Assembly (NCBI GenBank): GCA_963739385.1
Contig: CAVUAI010000053.1
Coordinates: 248,001 to 312,000 of the forward strand
Reading direction: 5' to 3'
Length of the DNA stretch: 64,000 bases
DNA from: VAZQ01 sp963739385
Lineage (GTDB): Bacteria; Pseudomonadota; Alphaproteobacteria; Rhizobiales; Xanthobacteraceae
Below are positions 25,545 to 33,891 of this stretch, piece after piece (the first letter of the stretch is position 1; every line of letters starts with the position of its first letter). Under the pieces are notes generated by a model, which was given only the letters and a program-made list of their open reading frames with translations, made no database searches and was not told the DNA's origin. Made by a program: the position numbers and the translations under genes.

Positions 25545-26513
25545 GTGATCGCTCGCACTTTTCTGTCCGCACTTTTCAGCATTTGCACGCTTGCCGGCAT
25601 TGCGGAAGCGCAATCGAGCTACCCGTCCCGGCCCGTGCGCATCGTGGTGCCGTCCCCGCCCGCGGGCGGGACCGACATCATCGCCCGCGTGCTCGCGCAG
25701 TATTTTTCCAACGCGATGGGCCAGCAGTTCTTCGTGGAGAACAGGCCCGGCGCCGGAAACATGATCGGCATCGAGAGCGTGGCGCGCGCGGCGCCCGACG
25801 GCTATACGCTGCTGTTCGTTCCGAGCACGCTTGCGCTCAACAGCATCATGTACAAGAAGGTGTCCTACGATCCGGTGCGCGACTTCACGCCGATCACGCT
25901 CGCCGCCATTGCGCCTAACGTGTTGGTGGTCAATCCCAAGCTTCCGGCCAAGTCCGTGGCAGAGCTGATTGCGCTCGCGAAGCAGAAACCGGGAGACCTG
26001 ACCTACGGTACGCCCGGCATCGGCACCTCTCCGCATATGTCCATGGAGCTGTTCAAGAGCCTCGCCGGCGTCGACCTCCAGCACGTGCCTTATCGCGGCA
26101 CGGCGCCGGCCATGACCGACGTCATCAGCGGCCAGATCGCCGCAATGTTCTCGAACGCGCTGACGGCCAAGCCGCAGATCGATTCCGGCGCCATCCGGGC
26201 GCTCGGCGTGTCGAGCCGAAAGCGCAGCGAGGCGATGCCGAACGTGCCGCCGATCGCGGAGGCGGGTGTGCCGGACTACGAGGCCACCCAGTGGTACGGG
26301 CTGGTGGCGCCAGCGGGAACGCCGCCGGACATCGTCGCCCGCCTGCATGCGGAAGCGACCGCGGCGCTCAAGACCCAGGACATGAAGGACAAGCTCGCCG
26401 GCGACGGCGCCGAGCCGGTCGGCACCACCTCCGCGGAGTTTGCCGCTCACATCAAGGGCGAGCTGGAGAAATGGGCCAAGGTCGCGCGCGACGCCAGGAT
26501 CGAGCCGCAATAG
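25545..26513 (+). CDS. Tripartite tricarboxylate transporter substrate-binding protein (TctC/Bug family)
   Basis: 322 residues: signal peptide (about 1-22, ending AEA-QS), then the Bug signature YPSRPVRIVVPSPPAGGTDIIAR, GAGNMIGIESVARAAPDGYT, the YGTPGIGTSPHM binding loop, HVPYRGTAPAMTDVISGQIA and a C-terminal ADARIEPQ-type end. It binds an organic acid in the periplasm. I use the GTG at 25545, preceded by GGGAGGA, which gives a clean signal peptide. No TctA/TctB membrane genes are adjacent, as is common for orphan Bug proteins. Confidence 0.9.
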   Translation: MIARTFLSALFSICTLAGIAEAQSSYPSRPVRIVVPSPPAGGTDIIARVLAQYFSNAMGQQFFVENRPGAGNMIGIESVARAAPDGYTLLFVPSTLALNSIMYKKVSYDPVRDFTPITLAAIAPNVLVVNPKLPAKSVAELIALAKQKPGDLTYGTPGIGTSPHMSMELFKSLAGVDLQHVPYRGTAPAMTDVISGQIAAMFSNALTAKPQIDSGAIRALGVSSRKRSEAMPNVPPIAEAGVPDYEATQWYGLVAPAGTPPDIVARLHAEATAALKTQDMKDKLAGDGAEPVGTTSAEFAAHIKGELEKWAKVARDARIEPQ

Positions 26514-26601
26514 CGACGGGCATTGCCCATGCCAATGCGGGGCGTTGCGCGCTTGTTTGTCGCGCCGCGTTCCCAACACAGGGCCCGCCTGATGTGACGC
26601 G

Positions 26602-27585
26602 CTACAGCCAGCCGCGCACGCGCACGATGACGTACATGACCAGTGCGGAGCACACCATCAAGGCCAGCGCCCAGCCGTAGCCCCATGTCCAATCGAGCTC
26701 CGGCATGTGCTTGAAGTTCATGCCGTAGACGCTCGCGACCAGGACCGGCGGCGTCAGCAACACGCCGAGAATCGTCATGATATTGATGGTGCGGCTCTGG
26801 AGAATGCCGATGAAGCCGACCGCGCCATCGAGCATGAAGGCGGCGGTTGACGACAGGTCCTCCTCGGCTTCCGCGAGCGCCTTCAACTCGCGCTCGAACG
26901 ATTTCAGCTTCCCCGCCAGACCGCTGTCGGGGTCCCGTTCGCGCAGCAGAACGACCACGCGGTGAAAGCTCAGCACGCTGCGCCGCAGCTTCACCAGCAC
27001 CTCGCGGAAATGTCCAAGCTCGGTCAGGACGTGCTCGAGCTGCTGATTGCGTCGTCGCGGCGATGCCTCGATGCGCAATCGGCGTTTTCGCGACGCGCGA
27101 TGCTGAAACAGGGCCCGGTTGACCCGGTCGAGATCGCCGCTGACATGATCGAGGACGTCGGTGGCGTGCTCGATGATCAGATCGAGCAGGAACGAAAACG
27201 CATTGGTCGAATCGGAAGGGGTCCAGTCGCCGCATTCCTCGAGCAGCCAGGCCAATCCGCGCGGGCTGCCGTTGGTGACGGTGACGAGCGGACCCTTGCC
27301 GCGGATGAAGGAGACCGTGACCATTTGCGGCCGATGCACCTCGAACCCCGCCAGCATCAGCGCCGTAAGTGTGATGGTGCCGTCGAATGAGCGCAACGGT
27401 GTGGAGATCTGGAACTTGGTGGGCTCTTCCGGGACTCGCAGCTTGTACCCGAGGGCCTGCTCCAGGATCTTTCGCTCCTCGTCGGTCGGCTCGTAGACAT
27501 CGATCCAATAGGCAGTGCGGAGGGCCGCCGGGTCGGCGGACACCGGCTTCAGATTCCCATTCTCAATCACGTATGCCTGCAGCAC
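26602..27585 (-). CDS. corA: CorA-type divalent cation transporter
   Basis: 327 residues: a large cytoplasmic N-terminal domain, long helices rich in Arg/Glu (about 150-255), and two C-terminal membrane helices with the signature YGMNF between them (about residue 286). The loop after it (KHMPELDWTWGYG) is typical. CorA forms a pentameric channel for Mg2+ and, in some members, Co2+ or Ni2+. It is convergent with the TctC gene and its start lies 131 bp from the amidohydrolase stop. Confidence 0.92.
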   Translation of the reverse strand: MLQAYVIENGNLKPVSADPAALRTAYWIDVYEPTDEERKILEQALGYKLRVPEEPTKFQISTPLRSFDGTITLTALMLAGFEVHRPQMVTVSFIRGKGPLVTVTNGSPRGLAWLLEECGDWTPSDSTNAFSFLLDLIIEHATDVLDHVSGDLDRVNRALFQHRASRKRRLRIEASPRRRNQQLEHVLTELGHFREVLVKLRRSVLSFHRVVVLLRERDPDSGLAGKLKSFERELKALAEAEEDLSSTAAFMLDGAVGFIGILQSRTINIMTILGVLLTPPVLVASVYGMNFKHMPELDWTWGYGWALALMVCSALVMYVIVRVRGWL

Positions 27586-27716
27586 GCACAGCTCCCGGGA
27601 TCAGACCTTACGAGAAATACCACCTGCCTCCAACGCGGAGTGCCGCGAATTGTTGCTTTCCATCCCGCTGCGCCTCGTTGCCGGGTGCCCGCGACTCGAG
27701 ATCGCGCGTCTGCCAT

Positions 27717-28730
27717 TCAGCGCGGCCGCAGCCCAAACATGGATTCGGCATTCCTGTGACAGATCTTCTCTCGATCGGCCTGCGAAAGATCGAGCGATTC
27801 GATCACCTCGATCGTTGAGCGGATGTAGCCCCTGCCCTTTTCCTTGTCGAACGGACAGTCGGACGCGAACAGCACGTGATCCGCTCCGAAAAAAGACAGC
27901 CCGCAGACCGTAGGCGCTCGTGCGCCGGCAAGCGCGGTATCGCCGTAGAAGCCCTTGAAATAGTCGAAGGGACGCTTCTTCAATTTCTTCAGGAGCAACG
28001 AATAATCCTCGTCCGACGTGCGTGCACCGAGCTGATCCCAACTGTGCGCGACCCGGCCCTCGAAATAGGGAATGATCCCGCCGAGGTGATGCGAGATCAC
28101 CTTGAGGTCGGGGAAGCGGTCCATGATGCCGGAAAAAACGAGGCGCGCGAGGGCGGCGCCGGTCTCGAACGGCCACCCGATCACGCTGCAGATCTCGTAC
28201 TTCGATTTCGTCTCGGTGCGATAGTCCGCCATTTCGCGCGTGCGGATCGGATGCAGCAGGATCGGCTTGCCCGATCTCTCGATGATCTCGTAGATCGGCA
28301 GGAACTGGTCCTGGTCGATGGGAGCGCCGTCGACATTGGTGTGCAGCTGGATCGCATTGGCGCCGTTCGAAAGTACGCGCTCGGCTTCCCTGGCCGCAGC
28401 CTCGGGTGCGTTCATCGGCAAGGAAGCGGCGTAACCGACGAAGCGATCGGGATACTTTGCGACCATTTCAGCAAGCCCGTCATTGCCGAGCTGCGCCCAT
28501 TCGGGCGACTGGTCGGGCCCGGCGAGACGATCGATCGACGGCATGCCGAGGCAGATCACCTGGGTGTAGTCGGGGAAGCTGTCGACGACGCGCAGCCTCT
28601 CCTCGATGTCGTAGAGCGCGGGGATGCCGCGCATCCGCTTGCCGAGGTCTTTCTCTCCTGCCGGCGATGCGAGGAGCAGTTCGTAGATGCGCTTGGGAAA
28701 GAAATGATTGAACGCATCGATGTAGCGCAT
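27717..28730 (-). CDS. Amidohydrolase family 2 protein (ACMSD-like decarboxylase fold)
   Basis: 337-residue TIM-barrel of the amidohydrolase-2 / ACMSD group. Seen: IDAFNHFFP at the N-terminus, ILLHPIRT, VISHHLGGIIPYFEGR and LFASDCPFD carrying metal and catalytic residues. In the usual HxH motif the first histidine is Phe (FNH), so one metal ligand is missing or replaced; this occurs in some subgroups. Relatives decarboxylate aromatic acids (gamma-resorcylate, 6-methylsalicylate) or hydrolyse lactones. ATG at 28730 gives the conserved start. Single gene. Confidence 0.86.
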   Translation of the reverse strand: MRYIDAFNHFFPKRIYELLLASPAGEKDLGKRMRGIPALYDIEERLRVVDSFPDYTQVICLGMPSIDRLAGPDQSPEWAQLGNDGLAEMVAKYPDRFVGYAASLPMNAPEAAAREAERVLSNGANAIQLHTNVDGAPIDQDQFLPIYEIIERSGKPILLHPIRTREMADYRTETKSKYEICSVIGWPFETGAALARLVFSGIMDRFPDLKVISHHLGGIIPYFEGRVAHSWDQLGARTSDEDYSLLLKKLKKRPFDYFKGFYGDTALAGARAPTVCGLSFFGADHVLFASDCPFDKEKGRGYIRSTIEVIESLDLSQADREKICHRNAESMFGLRPR

Positions 28731-28882
28731 ATCGTCCGCTCCCGTGGTGTGCCGGCCGCGATGTCGCGTCAAACCGGCGATGTACTGGTGCTGCAAGTCA
28801 CGTTGTTTGTATACTCGGACCAATGGCGGAACAAAACGCCATGCTCGCAATCGCGTTGCGCATCCATCAGGGAGGTCACCCA

Positions 28883-29995
28883 ATGAAACGATGGCTCGTC
28901 GGGCTTCTCGTGCTGCTGACTCCTTCGGCGCTTGCCCAGCAGTCCCCGCCCGAAATCCCCTACGACTCGGTTGCGAACCTGTTGAAGCTGCCGCCGGACA
29001 TGCATCTCGGCGAGGTTGCCGGCGTCGCCGTCAATTCCAAGGGCCATATCTACGTCTATTCACGCGGCGGATCGAGCCAGGGCCCGGCCTACGGCAATAC
29101 TGCGGCACAGGTCCTCGAATTCGACCGTGACGGCGTTTTCCTGCGCGAGATCGGCAAGAACCTCTATGCCTGGGCCTTCGCACATACCGTACGGGTCGAC
29201 AAGGACGACAACGTCTGGGCGACCGACAAGGGCTCGGACATGGTGGTCAAGTTCAACCCGGATGGCCGGGTTGAAATGGTGTTCGGGCGAAAGTCGGAGG
29301 CTTCCGATGCCGAGGCCCATCCACACGAGCGCAACGCCAACCCGCCGCTCCCGCACGTCGATGGCCGTTTCCGCCAGCCGACCGACGTCACCTGGGACCC
29401 GGCCGGCAACATCTACATCAGCGACGGCTATGTGAACTCGCGCGTCGCCAAATACGACAAGAACGGCGACTGGGTGAAGTCGTGGGGTCAGCGCGGCAAG
29501 GGCCCCGGCGAGTTCAACCTCGTGCACAGCATCGCGGCCGACGCGCAGGGCAACATCTATGTCGGCGATCGCAACAACCGGCGCATCCAGGTGTTCGACG
29601 GCGACGGCACGTTCAAGCGCGAAATCAAGATCGATGTGCCATTTGACGAAAACGCCAAGCCGGCGATCGGCAACAAGCCGGATCTCACCAACTACCTGCA
29701 GAGTGGTGGCAGCTTCGCGCCCGGCGCGCCGTGGGCGCTCTGCATCACGCCCGGACCCAACCAGGTGCTCTACAGCTCCGATTCCTATCCCGGCCGCATC
29801 TACAAGCTCAGCCTGGACGGAAAGGTGCTGGGCTATCTCGGCAAGTCGGGCAAACAGCTCAAGCAGTTCGGCTGGATCCACGAGATGGCGTGCCCGTCCG
29901 AGAACGAGCTCTACGTGGCCGAAATCCTCACGTGGCGCGTGCAGAAGCTGATCCTGCGTCCGGACCAGCAGCGGGCGGGAGTCGACAGTCGCTGA
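28883..29995 (+). CDS. Secreted NHL-repeat beta-propeller protein
   Basis: 370 residues: signal peptide (about 1-19, ending ALA-QQ) and a six-bladed NHL propeller. Blades are marked by GVAVNSKGHIYVYSR, TVRVDKDDNVWATDKG, DVTWDPAGNIYISDGYVNSRVAKYD, SIAADAQGNIYVGDRNNRRIQVFD and a final VAEILTWRVQKL. It resembles the peptidyl-amidoglycolate lyase-like propellers, but enzymatic activity is not established for bacterial members. Good ribosome-binding site (GGGAGG) before ATG 28883. Its 3' end is overlapped by the read-through end of the frameshifted gene on the other strand. Confidence 0.87.
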   Translation: MKRWLVGLLVLLTPSALAQQSPPEIPYDSVANLLKLPPDMHLGEVAGVAVNSKGHIYVYSRGGSSQGPAYGNTAAQVLEFDRDGVFLREIGKNLYAWAFAHTVRVDKDDNVWATDKGSDMVVKFNPDGRVEMVFGRKSEASDAEAHPHERNANPPLPHVDGRFRQPTDVTWDPAGNIYISDGYVNSRVAKYDKNGDWVKSWGQRGKGPGEFNLVHSIAADAQGNIYVGDRNNRRIQVFDGDGTFKREIKIDVPFDENAKPAIGNKPDLTNYLQSGGSFAPGAPWALCITPGPNQVLYSSDSYPGRIYKLSLDGKVLGYLGKSGKQLKQFGWIHEMACPSENELYVAEILTWRVQKLILRPDQQRAGVDSR

Positions 29996-31082
29996 ACGCG
30001 CCCAACAGCCTCACCGCGACGGGCCGACAATCGTCTTCTGGTACAGATCCTGCCACTTGCGGGCATGGTCGAGCATCGCCGACGAATCGATGAGCTTGAG
30101 CTGATTTCGTATTGAACGGCGTGTCGACTTTTCGACTCACCGTGACGAAGTGGCGGCTGGCCAGGATTTGCTGGCCGTCGCCGATCATGAAATCGAAGAA
30201 CAATGTCGCTGCATGGGGATGCGCCGCATTGCGCGCGATCCCTTCGGCCGTGGCGCGCGCGACCGCCGGCGGAATCACGAGCCAGTCGAGCGGGGCGCCC
30301 TTGCGCTTCATCTGCTCGGCCAAAAAGCCGTAGACCGTGAGCGCGAAAGGCACTTCGCCGGCGGCGACCAGGTTGGTCAGCAGGTTGTGGCCTTTGCGCA
30401 CGGAAATGCCGTTCGAAGCGACGATATCGCGGAACAGGCGCAGCCCCTGCCCCTCGCCGAGCTCGGCGACGACCTGCGCGAACCAGTCGAAGTCCTCCGC
30501 TTCGATGCCGAGTTTGCCCTTCCATCCCGGCCGCAGCAGATCGTAATAGCTTCTGGGCAGGCTAGCCTTGTCCACCAGATAGGTGTTGTAAGCTTGGACG
30601 ATGGTGTTGAGATAGACCGCGGTCCATTGCCGATGTGGAGCGATCGCCGCAGGAATGATGTCGGCGAACGCGGGTGACGTCACCTCCTGCAGCAGATTCT
30701 CGCGGTGAAGCGGCTCGAGCGCCGAGCTCGAGCCGGCCATGACGTCGACCTCGAAGCGGCGGGCTCTCGCCTCGCTCACGATCCGCTGCAGGAACGCTTC
30801 CGAATCGGCACGCCAGACTTTCACCTTCACTCCGTATTTCTTGTCGAATGCGGAGGCCAAAGCGGCAATGTCGTCGGTCGGGATGGACGAGTAGAGGGTG
30901 AGCTCCTTCTCCCGCTTGGCGCCTTCGAGCAGTCGCTGCTCGCGGTCGGCACCCTCGTAGGTCGCGATCTCGGCGGTGCGGTTCGGCTGGGCCAGCGCCG
31001 ACCGCTGCACCGCGGGTTCGGCGAGCACGAGCAACGCCAGCGCCGGCAGGATTGCAAGCAGGATGCGTGGCGGATGTCGCAT
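29928..31082 (-). CDS. Periplasmic substrate-binding protein of an ABC transporter, 3' end frameshifted
   Basis: Signal peptide at residues 1-32 (ILLAILPALALLVLAE..ALA-QP), then a Fe3+/thiamine/2-aminoethylphosphonate-type solute-binding protein (LTLYSSIPTDDIAALASAFD, VWRADSEAFLQRI, GWKGKLGIEAEDFDW, LASRHFVTVSRKVDTPFNTK). After NTK at about 30105 the sense continues in another frame as LKLIDSSAMLDHARKWQDL and ends at a TGA at 30011-30013, which is how this family normally ends. In the current frame translation runs on to 29928, overlapping the NHL gene. Two missing A bases in an A-run at 30105-30107, or one added base, would explain it; it may be real or a sequencing error. Confidence 0.82.
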   Translation of the reverse strand: MRHPPRILLAILPALALLVLAEPAVQRSALAQPNRTAEIATYEGADREQRLLEGAKREKELTLYSSIPTDDIAALASAFDKKYGVKVKVWRADSEAFLQRIVSEARARRFEVDVMAGSSSALEPLHRENLLQEVTSPAFADIIPAAIAPHRQWTAVYLNTIVQAYNTYLVDKASLPRSYYDLLRPGWKGKLGIEAEDFDWFAQVVAELGEGQGLRLFRDIVASNGISVRKGHNLLTNLVAAGEVPFALTVYGFLAEQMKRKGAPLDWLVIPPAVARATAEGIARNAAHPHAATLFFDFMIGDGQQILASRHFVTVSRKVDTPFNTKSAQAHRFVGDARPCPQVAGSVPEDDCRPVAVRLLGAFSDCRLPPAAGPDAGSASARAT

Positions 31083-31191
31083 GCCGATCGGATTCCGCGC
31101 TCCGGTTGGTGCCGGCTGCAAACCATGCCACACTTTTGCGGATGTTGTCAGCGCGAACCGGTGCGACAAAAGCAGGACCACGAGGCACCGA

Positions 31192-32382
31192 ATGAAGATC
31201 GTCAAGCTCGAGGACTTCCACGCCGATGGCGGCTGGGACACGTACTCCTTTCTGAAGATCACCACGGACGAGGGAGTCGTCGGCTGGTCGGAATACAACG
31301 AGAGCCGCCGGCGGGGCATGACCGCGGTGATCCAGGGCCTCGGCGCCGCGCTGATCGGTCAGGATCCGCGTGCCATCAATCGGATCGACGCGGCGCTCTA
31401 CGCCCCGTCGCGGCCGACGGCAGGCGGGCTGACCGCCCACGCCATCGCTGCCATCGTGAATGCCTGCCTCGACATCAAGGGCAAGGCGCTCGGAGTTCCG
31501 GTCTACGAGCTGTTCGGCGGCGCGGTGCGCGACCGCCTTCCGGTCTACTGGTCGCGCTGCGGGGTGCTGCGCGCGCGCTGTGCTGACCTCTTCGGCGGCA
31601 AGGTGATCGACGCGCCGCCGGTGCGCACGCTCGACGATCTCAAGTCCGCCGCGCGCGAGGCGCGCGAGCGCGGGTTCAAGGCGCTCAAGACCAACCTGCT
31701 GCTGTTCGACGACAAGGGCGGACGGCAGTTCGCTCCGGGCATGACCGGCGCCGGCATTGGCCATCCCGAGCTCAATCTCACCGACGACATCCTCGACGCG
31801 CTCATTGCCCAGCTCACCGCCTTGCGCGAGGGCGCGGGACCCGGCGTGCGCCTCCTCCTCGATCTCAACTTCAACTACAAGCCCGAGGGCCTGCGGCGCA
31901 TCGCCAAAGCGGTGGAACCGTTCAACCTGCTGTGGCTCGAAATGGACATGTTCGACCCCAAGGCCCTGAGCCTCGTCCGCCAATCCACGACCACGCCGAT
32001 CGGCTCGCTCGAAACAATTCTTGGACGCCGCAACCTCAAGCCTTATCTCGAGGGCTACGCGGTCGATGTCGCCATCATCGATGCGCAATGGAACGGCTTG
32101 GTGGAGGCGATCAAGATGGCGGCGATGGCCGACGCCTACGAGGTCAACGTCGCCTCGCATAATTTCAACGGGCCGCTGGCCAACATCATGAGCGCGCATT
32201 TCTGCGCGGCCATCCCGAACTTCCGCATCATGGAATTCGACGTCGACGAGGTGCCCTGGAAGCCCAAGCTTCTCACCAACGCCTATGTGATCGAGAACGG
32301 CGAACTGCTGCTCCCCAGCGGTCCCGGCTGGGGCACTGTGGTCAATGAGGCGGTCGTGCGCGCGCATCCGGCACGGATGTGA
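31192..32382 (+). CDS. Enolase-superfamily enzyme (mandelate racemase/muconate lactonizing type)
   Basis: 396 residues: an N-terminal capping domain (about 1-130) and a C-terminal barrel with metal ligands in LLLDLNFNY (Asp), LLWLEMDMFD (Glu) and PIGSLETI (Glu), and a catalytic-position His in NVASHNFNG. The usual KxK motif on the second strand reads KTN, so the acid/base set differs from mandelate racemase and resembles sugar-acid dehydratase or uncharacterised groups. It is divergent from the solute-binding protein gene with 109 bp between. A terminator-like hairpin follows its stop. Substrate unknown. Confidence 0.85.
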   Translation: MKIVKLEDFHADGGWDTYSFLKITTDEGVVGWSEYNESRRRGMTAVIQGLGAALIGQDPRAINRIDAALYAPSRPTAGGLTAHAIAAIVNACLDIKGKALGVPVYELFGGAVRDRLPVYWSRCGVLRARCADLFGGKVIDAPPVRTLDDLKSAAREARERGFKALKTNLLLFDDKGGRQFAPGMTGAGIGHPELNLTDDILDALIAQLTALREGAGPGVRLLLDLNFNYKPEGLRRIAKAVEPFNLLWLEMDMFDPKALSLVRQSTTTPIGSLETILGRRNLKPYLEGYAVDVAIIDAQWNGLVEAIKMAAMADAYEVNVASHNFNGPLANIMSAHFCAAIPNFRIMEFDVDEVPWKPKLLTNAYVIENGELLLPSGPGWGTVVNEAVVRAHPARM

Positions 32383-32430
32383 CGCGCTACGAGGGCCACG
32401 ACTCGCGCTGGAAAGATGTTGCGCACCGCG

Positions 32431-32458
32431 ACCGGCCTGTGCCCGGCCGTCTCTTTTT
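32431..32458 (+). terminator. Probable intrinsic terminator
   Basis: CGGCC / GGCCG stem (32433-32437 and 32444-32448, loop TGTGCC) followed by TCTCTTTTT, about 50 bp after the stop of the enolase-superfamily gene on the same strand. Confidence 0.65.
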
Positions 32459-32709
32459 GGCCGCGATTCGAGGCTTGCCGCCGTGGCGGGCGGCGAACGA
32501 CCCTGAAGACATTCACTCCGCCGATACGCGACGACGCCGTCTCTCAGTCAAGCGCCAACACTCGATTTCATCATCTTTCATGCGCTCTTTGGTCTCCGCC
32601 ACGGCGCGCGGCGTAAACACGCAGTAAATTCTTTCCCTACGGATTCGTAATTTGTCGAGCGATCCATTGCCGCGATACCCTCGTCCTGGGGATTTCTGGG
32701 GGTGGTATC
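32459..32709. other. Leader of the RND efflux operon, no gene seen
   Basis: About 250 bp (327 bp including the terminator) before the adaptor gene. It is less GC-rich than its surroundings and contains the ATTCGTAATTTGTCG segment near 32643; the operon promoter must lie here. I see no clear operator and no adjacent regulator gene. Confidence 0.45.
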
Positions 32710-33891
32710 GTGATTGCGGAGCAGAACACACCAACGTCGCGCGCTCGCCGTCTCATTTTGAGTTCGATCGCCGTTGCAACACTGGCCGCCGGCGGCGCGG
32801 CATACTGGTACGTGCAGGGTTCGGCGCCGGCGCATGCTGCCAGGCCCCCTGCCCGCGCGACAGTGCCGGTGAGCGTCGCAGTGAGCGCCCGGCGGGATGT
32901 GCCGCTCTACCTCTCGGGGCTCGGCACGGTGCAAGCTTCGTTCACCATCGCCATCCATTCCCAGGTCGACGGCAAGCTGCAGGAAGTTCTATTCACCGAA
33001 GGCCAGCAGGTGAAGAAAGGAGATGTGCTGATCAAGATCGATGCGCGCCTGTACCAGGCCGCGCTCGATCAGGCGAAGGCCAAGAAGGCACAGGACCAGG
33101 CCCAACTCATTGCAGCCGACAAAGACCTCACGCGCTCCAAGACGCTGGCGCTCTCGAACATCGCTTCACAGCAGGTCGTCGATCAGCAGCAGGGCAAGGT
33201 CGATCAGCTCAAAGCCTCGCTGGCCGCCGATGATGCCGCGATCGAAACCGCGCAGACCCAGCTCGAGTACACCTCGATCACGGCGCCGAGCGACGGGCGC
33301 GTCGGCGTGCGCCTGGTCGATCCGGGCAACATCGTCCATGCGTCCGACCAGGGCGCACTTGCCACGTTGGTGCTGACGCGGCCGTCAGCCGTGGTGCTCA
33401 CCTTGCCCGCAAGAGCGCTGGACGATGTTCGGGACGCCATGGCGCGCGGCCCGGTCGAGGTCACCGCCTTCGATCAGGACAATCGCCGGCCGCTGGCAAC
33501 CGGCACGCTACTCCTGGTCGACAATCTGATCGACCAGGCCACCGCCACCATCCGGCTCAAGGCCATGTTTCCCAACGACGACGACAAGCTCTGGCCCGGC
33601 GAATTCGTCAACGCGCGGGTGTTGCTGGAGACCCGACGCCAGGTTCTTGCCGTTCCCTCGGCGGCCGTCCAGCGCGGCCCGCAGGGACTGTTCACGTGGG
33701 TGGTGACGGCCGACAACACCGCTGTGCCGCGCCCGATCGACATCGGCCCGACCGCCGGCAATCTGACGATCGTTACGTCCGGCCTGCGCGAGGGCGAAAC
33801 CGTCGTCACCGACGGACAGTACAAGCTGCAGCCCAACTCGCCGGTCACCGTGACCGCGCCGCAGGCCGTGGGCCCGGAGAGCAGCACGTGA
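32710..33891 (+). CDS. RND efflux periplasmic adaptor (MdtA-like)
   Basis: 393 residues: one N-terminal membrane anchor (about 14-31), lipoyl-like halves (VDGKLQEVLFTEGQQVKKGDVLIKID at about 86-111 and YTSITAPSDGRVGVRLVDPGNIV), an alpha-hairpin between them rich in Gln/Ala/Asp, then beta-barrel and membrane-proximal domains ending in LREGETVVTDGQYKLQPNSPV. It links the inner-membrane pump to an outer-membrane channel. GTG start at 32710 after GGGGGTGG. The stop overlaps the permease start by 3 bases (GTGA), indicating translational coupling. No outer-membrane factor gene is adjacent. Confidence 0.92.
   Translation: MIAEQNTPTSRARRLILSSIAVATLAAGGAAYWYVQGSAPAHAARPPARATVPVSVAVSARRDVPLYLSGLGTVQASFTIAIHSQVDGKLQEVLFTEGQQVKKGDVLIKIDARLYQAALDQAKAKKAQDQAQLIAADKDLTRSKTLALSNIASQQVVDQQQGKVDQLKASLAADDAAIETAQTQLEYTSITAPSDGRVGVRLVDPGNIVHASDQGALATLVLTRPSAVVLTLPARALDDVRDAMARGPVEVTAFDQDNRRPLATGTLLLVDNLIDQATATIRLKAMFPNDDDKLWPGEFVNARVLLETRRQVLAVPSAAVQRGPQGLFTWVVTADNTAVPRPIDIGPTAGNLTIVTSGLREGETVVTDGQYKLQPNSPVTVTAPQAVGPESST

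Noticed and set aside
30562..32367. Minus-strand open frame of 601 codons opposite the enolase-superfamily gene
   Set aside because: Shadow; its N-terminal part is antisense to the barrel motifs.
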